NCBI GenBank assembly: GCA_964571855.1
Contig: CAZNDO010000001.1
Coordinates: 558,001 to 622,000, forward strand
DNA from: CAYYFX01 sp964571855
Lineage (GTDB): Bacteria > ARS69
Direction: 5' to 3'
DNA: 64,000 nt
The notes below the pieces were generated by a model. It worked only from the letters and a program-made list of their open reading frames with translations. It ran no database searches and had not been told where the DNA came from. Positions 17,063-29,027 of the stretch are shown in pieces. Positions within the stretch are counted from its first letter, which is position 1. Each line of letters starts with the position of its first letter. The translations under genes and the position numbers were made by a program.

Positions 17063-20000
17063 CTAGCGCACCAGGACGGCTTTCCGAACGCGCACCTCGT
17101 CTCCGGCTCGCATCCGAACCAAGTATACACCTGCGGTCACGTGAGTTCCGTCCTCGGCGTCGCCCAACCAGGACAGCCCGTAACGGCCCCCGGGCACCTG
17201 CTCCCTCATGAGAACCCGGACGCGCCTGCCCGCGACGTTGAACACCTCGACATCCACGCTCCGGCTCTGGCGACCGGACAGGGCTACCCGAACGTCGAGC
17301 CGCCCCCGTGTGGAACGGATGACCGCGAGCTCCGTGCGCTCCGGCAGCTCCGCCACCGCGGCGTCGGGGCGTCCCTGCCCATAGCGAGTCGCGCCGTCCT
17401 GCAGGGCAGTCTCGCCAGGAAGCGGCTTCGTCGCGGAACCCGAGGAACCACACACGTCCGGCAGTAGCTCCGGATTCAGCGGTGTCCCGATCTCCACCCG
17501 TATCGCGTCGATCACACCGTCGTCCTTCGTGAAGTAGTCGTCGATGACGTTCGGATCCGTGAGGGGTGCTCCGTTGCGGACCCAGAGCGACGCGGCCGCG
17601 TTCAGGATCGCCGTGGGTCCCTCGTCGTTTTCCCGGACGAACCAGTCCTGGCCCCCGGCCTTCAGGTGGTTCATTCCCTTGTCTGCCGTGCTCGGACCGA
17701 GGGCGAGCTTGACGGCGTTGTCGGTCCGTGCCACGTCCTGATTGTTGAGAGAGGCGTCCGCGATCGTCTGCAGCACGTTGCCCCGGAACCTCGCCGGCGG
17801 CCCGGTCACATCCGTGTTCCGGCTGAAGTCCACGCCGTCGAAGCAGTCCCGGACCTCGTTGCACGTGAACTGCACGTCCTTCGTCTGCAGCAGCGTGATC
17901 CCCGCGCCGTTCCACCCTTCGATCAGGTTGTCGCGGACGAAGACGTCCCGCGTGTCCGAGCCGCACATCCAGTCCCCGTGGATCCCTGACCATTCCCCCA
18001 GGTTGGAGGCAACGTAATCACCGCCTGGACCGGTCAACGTGTTCTCGTCCACGTACAGCGAGTACGCTCCCGATACCGCCCCGCAGTACGTGTGGCCTGC
18101 GGTGACTCGGATTGCGGCTCCTCCTCCAGTGGCATCTGCGTCCGGGTCGATCGTCACGGTGTTCCCGTGGATGTTGCCGGCCGAGACCTGCTGAACCCAG
18201 ATCCCGTCCCGCCCCACGCTCCCATCCAAGTCCTCCCCACGCTCGATCAGGTTCCCGATGATCTGCGGCCCGCCGTTCAGCGTCCACGAGCCGAGCACCT
18301 GCAGCCCCTGGTCCCTGAAATGGTGAAGCCGGCTGTTCCGGACCGTGGAGTTCTGCAGGAAGAGGGCCAGCGGCACCGGTGCGTACCCGATGTCCGCGTA
18401 CTCGATCAAACCGCCGGTCGACATCCAGTCCACGAACACGCCGCCCCAGGCCTGCCCGAGCGCCATGCTCGTCGGGGTCGCGCCATCCGGCTCGAAGTGC
18501 ACGCTGTCGCCCTGGACGCCGAGCGTCACGAGCGGGCCATGAACCACGAGATCCACCAGGCCGGGGTTCCTGCCCCCGATCTCGGGCTTGCCCGACTGGT
18601 GCGGCCGCGCCTTCACGCGAGTACCGCTGCCCAAGGTCCAACCACCGTCGAAGGGGACGTAGACGTCCGATCCGTCCAGGACGATGTGCTGGTCGCCCGC
18701 GATGCTCTGGAACTCGACCGCCTGCAGCGCCGGCGCGCCCGTGTCCACCGCGCGAACGCCGGACACCGCGTTCTTGATCCTCACGTTCTGGAGCAGCGAG
18801 TGCGTCGTGTACTCCCCCGACCACTGGCCAAGGTCTGACAGCACGGCCGCCTGATCGAACACGAGGCCTCCCCAGGTTCCGCTGGCGTCCGCCCCGAACT
18901 CCGCCGGATTGCCGGAGTCCCCCACCATCCGGAGCGCTCCGCTCACGATGAGGTCGCAGAACCCCGCGTGGCCCGCGGGCAAATCCGCCAGCGGAGGATC
19001 CACGGCGATCACGCGTACCGGTCCGGCCAGTTCCCACTGCGAGCCCTCCGGGATCTCGGCATCCTGGACGAGCAGGATGTCCGCCTGGCTGTTCGAGGAG
19101 AACGTCAGTCGCGTGAGCGCGGGGCTTGTGGAACCGAGCCGAAGGGCGGCCGTCGCGTGACGCACCTCAGCGTCGGCGATGGAGCTGCCCGCGCCAGCGC
19201 CAGCGGCGAAGGTGACACCGAGCCAGTCGTCGCCGCCGGCTGTCTGCCCGGCTTCACCGCTCCCCAGGAAGTGCGTGAACTGGGCATCGCGCGTGGACGT
19301 AAGCGTGACCGGTGCGGCCTGTGAGCCTGCAGCCTCCAACACACCTTCCACGGTGATGCCGACGGCGTCATCGGCTCCGAACACGTCCTGCCCCTCCGCC
19401 GCGAAGATCTCCGTCCCTGCCTCGACAAGGAGAGTCGAGTCGGGCGGTACCACGACATCGCCGAGCAGTTGAACGCGGCCGGACCATGTCGTGCCGTTGG
19501 CGAGCTGATTCGCCTCCGCAGGACTCGCGTGCCACACGACATCCACGGCCATCTCGCCCTGGCCGCCGCCGGGCGGCTGGATCCAGCGGACGTTGTAGAA
19601 GCTCAGGCCGCTCGGAATCTCCTGGCGCCGGCGGATCGGGCAGTATTGGTCGTCCCAGTAGTCCTCGGCGCCCTGCGGAAACCAATACAGGTTCGTGTTG
19701 GGGTTCGTGAAGGGCGTGAACAGGCTCACCTGTCCCGCGCCAGGGCGGTACATGTCGGACGGACTGGAGGAGTCGACGGACGACTCATGGAACGACATGT
19801 TGTCCCAGCCGCTGGCGGCATCGGGTCGCCAAGTGATCGGGTCGAGGGCGCCGGTAGCGGCCTCCACGTCCGCCAGTGGGGGGAACTGCTCATCCGGGCA
19901 CTGGTCCGGAGAACCACACCCCGGGGGCGGGCAGTCGAACGTGCCCGAGTAGTGCGTCCAGCCGTGGAGGTAACGTGCCGGCCCGGTCTCGAGCTGCCTC

Positions 20001-21157
20001 TTCTCCGCGACATGCGTGATCAGAAGCCCGCTCGCGCCTGGCGACTTCGGGCAGGTGCCGGTGTCCGTGAACACAGACCCCGTGCTGTCGCGAACCTCGA
20101 GGATGAAGTACTGGTCGGGGTCCGCTGTCTGGACGATGGCTGCACCGCTGCTGCCCGTGGATCCGATGTCGGTCAGCATGACGGTCATCGGCTGAGCATC
20201 CTGCAGGTCGATGCCCGGCCGAAGAACGACCGGCGAGATCCATCCGAGTTTGTAGCGCAGCAGACTCTCCATCAACGTCGGCCCCATCTCGAGGACCCCG
20301 AGGTTCCCGTGCATGACTCCCCACCTTGCCATGGAACGAAGGTGGCCGGACGGGGTGAGTGCGTAGCCCAGGTTCTGTAGGTCGTGACCGTACTCGTGGA
20401 TCGCAATCTCCATGGTTCGCCAGAAGCCCCGTGCATCCTGCCTCGGGTTCAGACGAGCCCCGTGCGTCCAGTCGAACTCGATGTTCGGGTCGCTCGTCGG
20501 CACGCTTCCCGAACCGAACAACCCGCTCGTTCCGCCGTCATCAACGAGCACCGTCGTGCCGTTCGAGATGGCCCGCCAAAGAACGAACACGAAGTCGACG
20601 ATTCCGTCGCCGGCCGGGGCAGGGTAGATGTCGAAGTCCTGCCAGTCCGCACGCTGTGTTGCCACGATCCCGAGGACGTCCATCATCGCCGCGTTCATGC
20701 CGTCGTGAGACCAGTAGTAGGAGATCGTGTGCGGCGCCTCGATGACGTTCGGGTGGACTACGCCTCGGAGCAGATGCTGGCCGTTGGACATCGTCCAGAA
20801 GTACTGCGTGAGGGAACTGTCGCCGCTCGATGTCGGCGCGGCGTCCCGCATGAGATTCGGCGCCCACGAAGGAACCGTAGCCAGCCCGGGCGCCCAGGGG
20901 TCGTCCACGGCGGAGCAGGCCGTCCCGCACAGCGGCGGGAGACATTGCTGGTCCGGGAACTCCGCAAGAACGAAGAGGGCTCGGAACTCCCCGGCTGCCG
21001 CCACGGGAGGAACAGCCGATGACTCGAACGGCTCGCACGAGAGACCCACCGACCCCGCGGCTACCGGCGGCCATGCGGCGGCCACGCTGCACAGAATGGC
21101 AGCGCGGCCCAACGTGAGAAACAGAAGCGAACGGGTTCTCCGGCTCTTGGTCATCAT
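17063..21157 (-). CDS. M6-family metalloprotease fused to beta-helix and FlgD-like tag (cassette 1, first gene)
   Basis: 1364 residues. After a signal peptide, residues ~57-470 form an M6 (immune inhibitor A-like) protease. It opens with FRALFVLAEFPDQ; the zinc motif is IAIHEYGHDLQNLG (HEYGH at 254-258), followed by RWGVMHGNLG and LLRYKLGW. Residues ~550-1230 are a long parallel beta-helix with repeats such as GDDWLGVTFAAGAGAGSSI, GTWGGLVFDQAA, DLIVSGALRMVGDS and WGGVFVDWMSTGGLIEYADI. The end is the FlgD-like fold (VDVEVFNVAGRRVRVLMRE, GVYLVRMRAG, KAVLVR). GGGAGG precedes the ATG. It is first in a three-gene operon, with its own promoter and a repeat-containing leader. Confidence 0.85.
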   Translation of the reverse strand: MMTKSRRTRSLLFLTLGRAAILCSVAAAWPPVAAGSVGLSCEPFESSAVPPVAAAGEFRALFVLAEFPDQQCLPPLCGTACSAVDDPWAPGLATVPSWAPNLMRDAAPTSSGDSSLTQYFWTMSNGQHLLRGVVHPNVIEAPHTISYYWSHDGMNAAMMDVLGIVATQRADWQDFDIYPAPAGDGIVDFVFVLWRAISNGTTVLVDDGGTSGLFGSGSVPTSDPNIEFDWTHGARLNPRQDARGFWRTMEIAIHEYGHDLQNLGYALTPSGHLRSMARWGVMHGNLGVLEMGPTLMESLLRYKLGWISPVVLRPGIDLQDAQPMTVMLTDIGSTGSSGAAIVQTADPDQYFILEVRDSTGSVFTDTGTCPKSPGASGLLITHVAEKRQLETGPARYLHGWTHYSGTFDCPPPGCGSPDQCPDEQFPPLADVEAATGALDPITWRPDAASGWDNMSFHESSVDSSSPSDMYRPGAGQVSLFTPFTNPNTNLYWFPQGAEDYWDDQYCPIRRRQEIPSGLSFYNVRWIQPPGGGQGEMAVDVVWHASPAEANQLANGTTWSGRVQLLGDVVVPPDSTLLVEAGTEIFAAEGQDVFGADDAVGITVEGVLEAAGSQAAPVTLTSTRDAQFTHFLGSGEAGQTAGGDDWLGVTFAAGAGAGSSIADAEVRHATAALRLGSTSPALTRLTFSSNSQADILLVQDAEIPEGSQWELAGPVRVIAVDPPLADLPAGHAGFCDLIVSGALRMVGDSGNPAEFGADASGTWGGLVFDQAAVLSDLGQWSGEYTTHSLLQNVRIKNAVSGVRAVDTGAPALQAVEFQSIAGDQHIVLDGSDVYVPFDGGWTLGSGTRVKARPHQSGKPEIGGRNPGLVDLVVHGPLVTLGVQGDSVHFEPDGATPTSMALGQAWGGVFVDWMSTGGLIEYADIGYAPVPLALFLQNSTVRNSRLHHFRDQGLQVLGSWTLNGGPQIIGNLIERGEDLDGSVGRDGIWVQQVSAGNIHGNTVTIDPDADATGGGAAIRVTAGHTYCGAVSGAYSLYVDENTLTGPGGDYVASNLGEWSGIHGDWMCGSDTRDVFVRDNLIEGWNGAGITLLQTKDVQFTCNEVRDCFDGVDFSRNTDVTGPPARFRGNVLQTIADASLNNQDVARTDNAVKLALGPSTADKGMNHLKAGGQDWFVRENDEGPTAILNAAASLWVRNGAPLTDPNVIDDYFTKDDGVIDAIRVEIGTPLNPELLPDVCGSSGSATKPLPGETALQDGATRYGQGRPDAAVAELPERTELAVIRSTRGRLDVRVALSGRQSRSVDVEVFNVAGRRVRVLMREQVPGGRYGLSWLGDAEDGTHVTAGVYLVRMRAGDEVRVRKAVLVR

Positions 21158-21270
21158 GGGACGCCTCCCGGGCCCGTTGGCGGGGTGGCCCCCACGCCAG
21201 CGGACGCCTGCGGGTACATTGGAGTGTCCGGCGGATGCGCGACCCGATGGAGTATCGGGGCGCTACTTGG

Positions 21271-21310
21271 GCGAGGCGGGTGCGGTGCGGTGCGGTGCGG
21301 TGCGGTACGG
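21271..21310 (-). repeat. Leader repeat of cassette 1: GCGAGGCGGG then TGCGG x5 (+TACGG)
   Basis: On the plus strand the sequence is one GCGAGGCGGG unit, five perfect TGCGG pentamers and a degenerate TACGG. It lies between the predicted promoter and the ATG of the M6 gene, so it would be transcribed in the 5' leader. The same GCGAGGCGGG unit, in 2.5 copies, lies in the leader of cassette 2. Confidence 0.7.
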
Positions 21311-21347
21311 ATCCACTCCGATCCTCCGGCTGCACTCGACGATGCGT

Positions 21348-21376
21348 ACGTTATCGCGCGGCTAACGCGTTGTCAA
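21348..21376 (-). promoter_or_regulatory. Sigma-70-like promoter of cassette 1
   Basis: On the minus strand TTGACA (21376-21371) and TAACGT (21353-21348) are separated by exactly 17 bases. Transcription would start near 21341, giving a leader of about 185 bases before the M6 gene. The layout (CCATTGAC, 17-base spacer, TA-rich -10) recurs in front of cassette 2. The remaining bases of this divergent gap (21158-21579) show only a small CCGAT/ATCGG dyad around 21542-21556 near the kinase start. Confidence 0.6.
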
Positions 21377-21579
21377 TGGGTTTGCGCTTCCTGCCTGCAT
21401 AGCAATGGCAAGTCCTCGGACCAGCACGATCCACCCGCGGTAGGACCCCCGGAGCAGAGCACTGCGTTTCCTGAACGTGTGCCGGGAGGCCACGTGGTGC
21501 ATCCCCCTGGACCAACCCGTCCGCGACACCCACGACCGATCCGATCTAGAATCGGCTCGTCCCCCGCGCGGAGCGACCG

Positions 21580-24437
<2,858 letters not shown>

Positions 24438-24441
<4 letters not shown>

Positions 24442-24740
24442 AGGTGCTGGCGGATCTCAGCGTGGTGCCGCTGGGCGTGGGCGTTTCGGTGTCGAAGTAC
24501 GTGGCGGCGTGCCAGAAGGTCCTGGACGACGCCGGGATCACGCACCGGTTGCACGCCTACGGCACGAACCTCGAGGGCGAGTGGGACGACGTGCTCGCGG
24601 CCGTGAAGCGCTGCCACGAAGTGGTGCACTCGATGGGCGCGCCGCGGGTGAGCACGGTGCTGAAGCTCGGGACCCGGACGGACAAGGCGCAGAGCCTGGA
24701 CGACAAGGTCCGGAGCGTGGAGGGGAAGGCGGGGCGGTAG
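24438..24740 (+). CDS. MTH1187/YqgV-family thiamine-binding-like protein
   Basis: 100 residues, a small ferredoxin-like fold. The pattern MKVLADLSVVPLGVG, VSKYVAACQKVLDDAGI, LHAYGTNLEGEWDDVLAAVKRCHEVVHSMG and STVLKLGTRTDK matches the MTH1187/YkoF-like family that binds thiamine in studied members. The ATG shares ATGA with the kinase stop, so it is translationally coupled to the kinase. A thiamine-binding protein tied to a TPR kinase is unusual and could mean ligand sensing or chance packing. Confidence 0.85.
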
Positions 24741-24750
24741 GGGGCCGTTC

Positions 24751-24806
24751 ATAGGGAAATTAGCGAGTTCATGTTGTGGTGGCGATAAACTCGCCAATCT
24801 CCCTAT
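24751..24806. repeat. AT-richer 19-bp inverted repeat between convergent genes
   Basis: Arms 24751-24769 and 24788-24806 pair over 19 positions around an 18-base loop. The two differences are A-C on the plus-strand RNA but G-U on the minus-strand RNA, so the stem is complete only in the minus-strand transcript. The element is much richer in A+T than its surroundings and lies between the ends of the kinase operon and the giant repeat gene. It may be a bidirectional terminator, a structured RNA or the remnant of a small mobile element. No U-tract follows either arm. Confidence 0.6.
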
Positions 24807-24846
24807 AAGTTCGGCTCCGGGGGCGGCCACGACGTCGGCCGGTCCC

Positions 24847-27800
24847 TCACCTCACGAGCACGATCCTCCGGTTCTCGACGCGCTCGCCGGCCACGAGTCT
24901 CAGGAAGTAGAGCCCCGCCGCCGCGCGGGTGCCGCCCGTCGAGCGACCGTCCCACGCCACCGAGCGCGCGCCGGGCTCCATCGTCTCGTGGGCCAGGGTG
25001 CGCACCAGGCGGCCCGCCACGTCGTAGACGTCCACGCGCACCGGCACCCGTTCGGCGAGCGTGAACGCGAGCGTGCCCGTGCTCCGGAACGGGTTGGGAT
25101 AGGGCGCGTGCACGCGGAAGGCCAACGCCGGCGCGTCCATCGTCATGTCGTCGGGCGCGCTGGTGATGACGGCCTGGATCGTGAACCGTGACGGCTGCGG
25201 CACCGCCGTCCGGCCGGTGCCGCCGGCGTCGCGCGCGATCACGCGCCAGTGGATCGGCACGCCCGCCGGCTGGAGGCCGGAGGCCGCGTAGGTCGTGTCG
25301 GCGATGCCCGTGACGCTCAGCATCGGCGAGCCGAAGGCCGCGTCGTCGTCCACCGTCAGCTCGTAGGTGAGCGCGCCCGCCTCGGGATCCTGCGAGGCGC
25401 GCCAGACGAACGTGACCACGTCGTCGGGCTCGATCGCGTCCGGGGCCGGCGCCACCAGGGCGAATGCGTCCGGCGGCAGGTTCGTGACCGGGGCGGTCGC
25501 CCACGGCCGATAGGCGACGTAGTCCGAGACCTCGTCGCCGAGGCCGCCCGGGTTGTGATCGGGTGGACCGGGCGACGGATCGAAGGGACCGGTGACGTCC
25601 CCCCACCACGATCCCGTGGCGTCCACCGTGATGGCGCTGTTGTTGTTGCGAAGCCCGGAGCCCCCGTTGGAGTGGATGTCGCAACCGACGGCGCTCGACG
25701 GGCCGCCCGGCGTGATGGAGGCGCCGTGCGACGTGTTGTTCGTGAGACGAAGGCCGGAGAGGGTGGCCGTGAAGTTGCCCTGGATGCCCGAGACGGCGGA
25801 GTGCGTCGAGCCGCCGCGCGTCCAGGAAAGGCCGGCGGCGCCAGAGGAGACGGCGAGGTTCGACCAGCCGCCGCCGCCGCCGTGGCTCACCCACGTGTCC
25901 GTCAACGAGGCGTGAGCCCCGTTGTTGACGAAGATGGACATCCAGTCGCCGGGGACCGGGACCGTGGACTCGCCGTCGCCGTTCGTGTCCCCGCCCTGCG
26001 CGTCGTTCTTGAGCGACGTGAACCACACCGGATTGTCGGGAACACCGGACGCGATCAGTCGCGCGGCGCCGTCACTGACCTGAAGCCACGCCGCGCTGTT
26101 CGCGAACTTGACCACCGCGCCCGCCAGCACCTCGAGCGAGTCGGCGCCGCTCACCGTGAGATTCGAGACCACGGCGGGGAAGTCCTGGGCGGCCGCCCAG
26201 ATCCAGCGTTGATCGGTTGCCGAGCCGCCCAGCGTCCCGGTCACGAACACCCCGTTCACGCCGTTCCCGGATCCGGAGAGCGTTCCGGGCAGCGAGCCCG
26301 GGTTGTTCGAGATGCGGATGCCGTAGCCCGTGTTGTCGTGGCACGCGATCCCATCGAAGGTCGGCGGGTTCGTGAAGTTGACGGACAGCCCGTCCCCGGC
26401 GTTCCCGAGCACGTCGAGGTCGGCGAAGGACGCCTGCGTGCCGCTCACGCGGATGCCGTCGGTCGCCGAGTTCCGAACGCCGCCCCCGTTCCACAGCACG
26501 GACGCGATCGACCCCGAGGAGTTGCTCATCGACGGCCAGCCGCCGTTGCCGCCGTAGGCGAACCACGTCCCCGCGAGGTCCACCGCGGCCCCGTTGTTCA
26601 CGAACAGTGACTGCCAGTCCCCGCCGGCGGGCATCGAGGCGAGGCCGTCGTCGTTCGTGTCCCCGCCGTGCGCGTCGTCGCGGAGCGACGTGAACCACAC
26701 CGGCTCGCTCCCGGTGCCGAGCGTTCGCACCAGCGCTCCGGCGCCGTTGGCTTGCAGCCACGAGCCCGCCGCGTCGAACTTCACCACGGCGCCCGCGGCG
26801 ATCTCGAGCGAGTCCGGCGCGTTGCAACTGAGGTTCGCCACGATGTAGGGGAACGTCGGGTTCGCGCCCCACGTCCAGCGTTGGTTGGCCGCGGGGCCCC
26901 CGAGAGTTCCGGTCACATAGACGCCGCCCCTGCCGTTGCCGACCCCGGTGAATGCGCCGCCCGGGAAGTGCCCCGGACTCTGGTTGACCCGGATGCCGTA
27001 GGCTCCGTTGTCGTTCGCGACGACGGAGCCGAACACCGGCGGATTCACCGGCGTCAGGGCCACGCCCGACCCGACGTTGCTCGACGCTTCGATCCCGGTG
27101 ATGGAGATGTCGGTCACGGTGACGCGCGCTCCGTCGCCGGCCGAGTGGAAGACGCCGCCGCCGTTCCAGCTCAGCGAGGTCGCGGTGCCCGACGGGGACC
27201 ACAGCGCGCCCCCGCTGCCCGAGCCACCGTAGCGGATGGTGGCGCCCACGAGATCGGCCCGGCTCTGCTGATTGAGCCACACCGCCGCCCAGTCCCCCGG
27301 AGCCGGCGAGGTCGCGGCGCCGTCGCCGTTCGTGTCGCCGCCGATCGCGTCGTCCTTGAGCGACGTGAGCCACGTCGGGTTCTGCGTCCGGAGCAGCGAG
27401 CCGTCGCCGGTGACCTGGAGGTAGGAGCCGGCGCTCTCGAACTTGACCACGGAGCTGACTCCGAGTTCGAGCGTGTCCGCCGCGCCGCAGGTGAGGTTGC
27501 CGATGACGTAGGCCAACTGGCTCGCCCCGCCCCACGTCCACTTCCCGTTCGGCGCGGGCCCGCCGAGCGTGCCGTTCACGTAGACGGCGTTGCGGCCGTT
27601 GTCCGCGCCGAGCCACTGGCCGGGGAACGAGCCGGGGTTCTGGTTGACGCGCACGACGTAGCCGCCGTTGCGGTTGCCGCTGATGGGTTGCCCCGCAGTG
27701 AAGACCGGCGGGTTCGTGGGGATGAGCTCCAGCCCGTCCGCCACGTTGTCGTCGAAGTCGAGCGTGCCGAAGGACCCGTCGGTGAACGAGATCCGCGCGC

Positions 27801-28956
27801 CGTCGTTGGCGGAGAAGAACGAGCCGCCGCCGTTCCACGTCACCTCGTCGAGGACGCCGGCGGAGGTGCTCACGTTGGCCCATCCGCCGGCGCCGCCGTA
27901 GAAGAACCGGGCGCCGTGGAGATCCAGGCTCGCGTCGCTGTTGGCGAACACCGAGAGCCAGTCGCCGGGAGCGGGCAGCGTGGCGCCGCCGTCGCCGTTC
28001 GTGTCACCGCCGATGGCGTCGTCGCGCAGGCTGGTGAATCGGTTCGGCAGGCCGGTGGTTCCGAGCGTCCGCAGCAGGCTGCCGGCGCCGGTGATGTGCA
28101 TGCCCGCGCTCGGCCCGAACTTGATGATGGTGTTGGGAGCGAGCTCGAGGGTGTCCGCGTTGGTGACCGTGAGCGTCGTGTTGACCACGTAGGGGATCTG
28201 CGCGTTGGGCTGCCAGGTCCACTTGCCGGGCGCCTGGTTCCCCGCCACCACGCCCTCCACGTTGATCGCGTCGAATCCGTTGCCGCCCGCCACGAACTTG
28301 CCGGGCAGCGAGCCCGCATTCTGGGTGATCCGGACCGCGTAGCCGCCGTTGTTGAACGCGAAGAGGCTGTCCAGCATCGGCGCGTTCACGGGCGTGATCT
28401 CCCAGCCGTCGCCGGCATTGTTGCTGGCCTGCGAGGGGCCGATCGAGACGCTCGCGGCGTTGATCCTCACGCCGTCCCCTCCCGAGTGGTACGACCCGCC
28501 GCCCGCCATCGAGAACGAGGCGGCTGTCCCGCTCGAGGTCGCGACGTTCGCCCAGCCGCCGGCCCCGCCGTAATGGAAGTCGGTGTGGACGAGGTCGACG
28601 ATGGCGCCGGAATTCACGAACACGGCGGTCCAGTAGCCCGGCACCGGCGAGCCGCCCGCGGAGTCCGAGTCGGCGGTGAAGATGACGGACTGGGGAAAGG
28701 CCCCGGTCCCCTGGGACGAGAGCGTGCCGTTCACGAAGATCGAGCGGCCGGCCCGCAGGCGGACCTGGACGCCGGCCTCGATGGTCAAGGCGGTCGCCGG
28801 CAGCACGGTCACGTCGCCGGTGACGATGTAGGGGCTTCCGGCCGCGGTCCACGTGCCGGACTGGGCGCCGCTCACGGGCGTGGCCGCGTCGGCCGGCGGG
28901 GGAAGGAGCAGGGCGGCGGCGAGCGCCACGGGTGTCGGAATCCGGGTCGGGTTCAT
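24847..28956 (-). CDS. Giant exported protein of five ~224-residue beta-helix repeats with FlgD-like tag
   Basis: 1369 residues from ATG 28956, which follows AGGAGG; a longer open start is not needed. A signal peptide (VALAAALLLPPPADA) precedes five tandem units. Each contains DTNGDG-x4-PAPGDW-x-SVFVN, YGGAGGW-x-N, NGGG-x2-S-x2-DG-x-R, NPPVF, GYxxRxxQNPGSxPG, GTLGGPA-x-N-x-KWTW, and ADTLEL..GVVKF, then a short TSLRDDA link. A region with Fn3-like character follows (~1150-1260, PPDAFALVAPAPDA then TYELTVDDDAAFGSPML). The end is the FlgD-like fold (PNPFRSTGTLAFTL, VDVYDVAGRLVRTL, NRRIVLVR). It is a probable repetitive surface fibre, 71 bp downstream of kinase 2 on the same strand. Confidence 0.85.
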   Translation of the reverse strand: MNPTRIPTPVALAAALLLPPPADAATPVSGAQSGTWTAAGSPYIVTGDVTVLPATALTIEAGVQVRLRAGRSIFVNGTLSSQGTGAFPQSVIFTADSDSAGGSPVPGYWTAVFVNSGAIVDLVHTDFHYGGAGGWANVATSSGTAASFSMAGGGSYHSGGDGVRINAASVSIGPSQASNNAGDGWEITPVNAPMLDSLFAFNNGGYAVRITQNAGSLPGKFVAGGNGFDAINVEGVVAGNQAPGKWTWQPNAQIPYVVNTTLTVTNADTLELAPNTIIKFGPSAGMHITGAGSLLRTLGTTGLPNRFTSLRDDAIGGDTNGDGGATLPAPGDWLSVFANSDASLDLHGARFFYGGAGGWANVSTSAGVLDEVTWNGGGSFFSANDGARISFTDGSFGTLDFDDNVADGLELIPTNPPVFTAGQPISGNRNGGYVVRVNQNPGSFPGQWLGADNGRNAVYVNGTLGGPAPNGKWTWGGASQLAYVIGNLTCGAADTLELGVSSVVKFESAGSYLQVTGDGSLLRTQNPTWLTSLKDDAIGGDTNGDGAATSPAPGDWAAVWLNQQSRADLVGATIRYGGSGSGGALWSPSGTATSLSWNGGGVFHSAGDGARVTVTDISITGIEASSNVGSGVALTPVNPPVFGSVVANDNGAYGIRVNQSPGHFPGGAFTGVGNGRGGVYVTGTLGGPAANQRWTWGANPTFPYIVANLSCNAPDSLEIAAGAVVKFDAAGSWLQANGAGALVRTLGTGSEPVWFTSLRDDAHGGDTNDDGLASMPAGGDWQSLFVNNGAAVDLAGTWFAYGGNGGWPSMSNSSGSIASVLWNGGGVRNSATDGIRVSGTQASFADLDVLGNAGDGLSVNFTNPPTFDGIACHDNTGYGIRISNNPGSLPGTLSGSGNGVNGVFVTGTLGGSATDQRWIWAAAQDFPAVVSNLTVSGADSLEVLAGAVVKFANSAAWLQVSDGAARLIASGVPDNPVWFTSLKNDAQGGDTNGDGESTVPVPGDWMSIFVNNGAHASLTDTWVSHGGGGGWSNLAVSSGAAGLSWTRGGSTHSAVSGIQGNFTATLSGLRLTNNTSHGASITPGGPSSAVGCDIHSNGGSGLRNNNSAITVDATGSWWGDVTGPFDPSPGPPDHNPGGLGDEVSDYVAYRPWATAPVTNLPPDAFALVAPAPDAIEPDDVVTFVWRASQDPEAGALTYELTVDDDAAFGSPMLSVTGIADTTYAASGLQPAGVPIHWRVIARDAGGTGRTAVPQPSRFTIQAVITSAPDDMTMDAPALAFRVHAPYPNPFRSTGTLAFTLAERVPVRVDVYDVAGRLVRTLAHETMEPGARSVAWDGRSTGGTRAAAGLYFLRLVAGERVENRRIVLVR
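25500..28850 (-). repeat. In-gene tandem repeats of 669-675 bp
   Basis: The DNA encoding the DTNGDG motif recurs at about 25981, 26653, 27328 and 27997, spaced 672, 675 and 669 bp, with a diverged fifth copy near 28670. All spacings are multiples of three, so gain or loss of a unit would keep the reading frame. Confidence 0.8.
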
Positions 28957-29027
28957 CGCGGTGTCCTCCTGTGGGAAGACAGCCGCAGGAACCGCCCGAA
29001 ACCCGACACGCCCCCGGAACGCTGCGC

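Noticed and set aside
21281..21310. TGCGG pentamers as a CRISPR or regulatory array
   Set aside because: Units are only five bases with no spacers; kept as a simple leader repeat.
24751..24806. Insertion sequence or MITE call for the hairpin
   Set aside because: No target duplication, no transposase and only one copy in the window.
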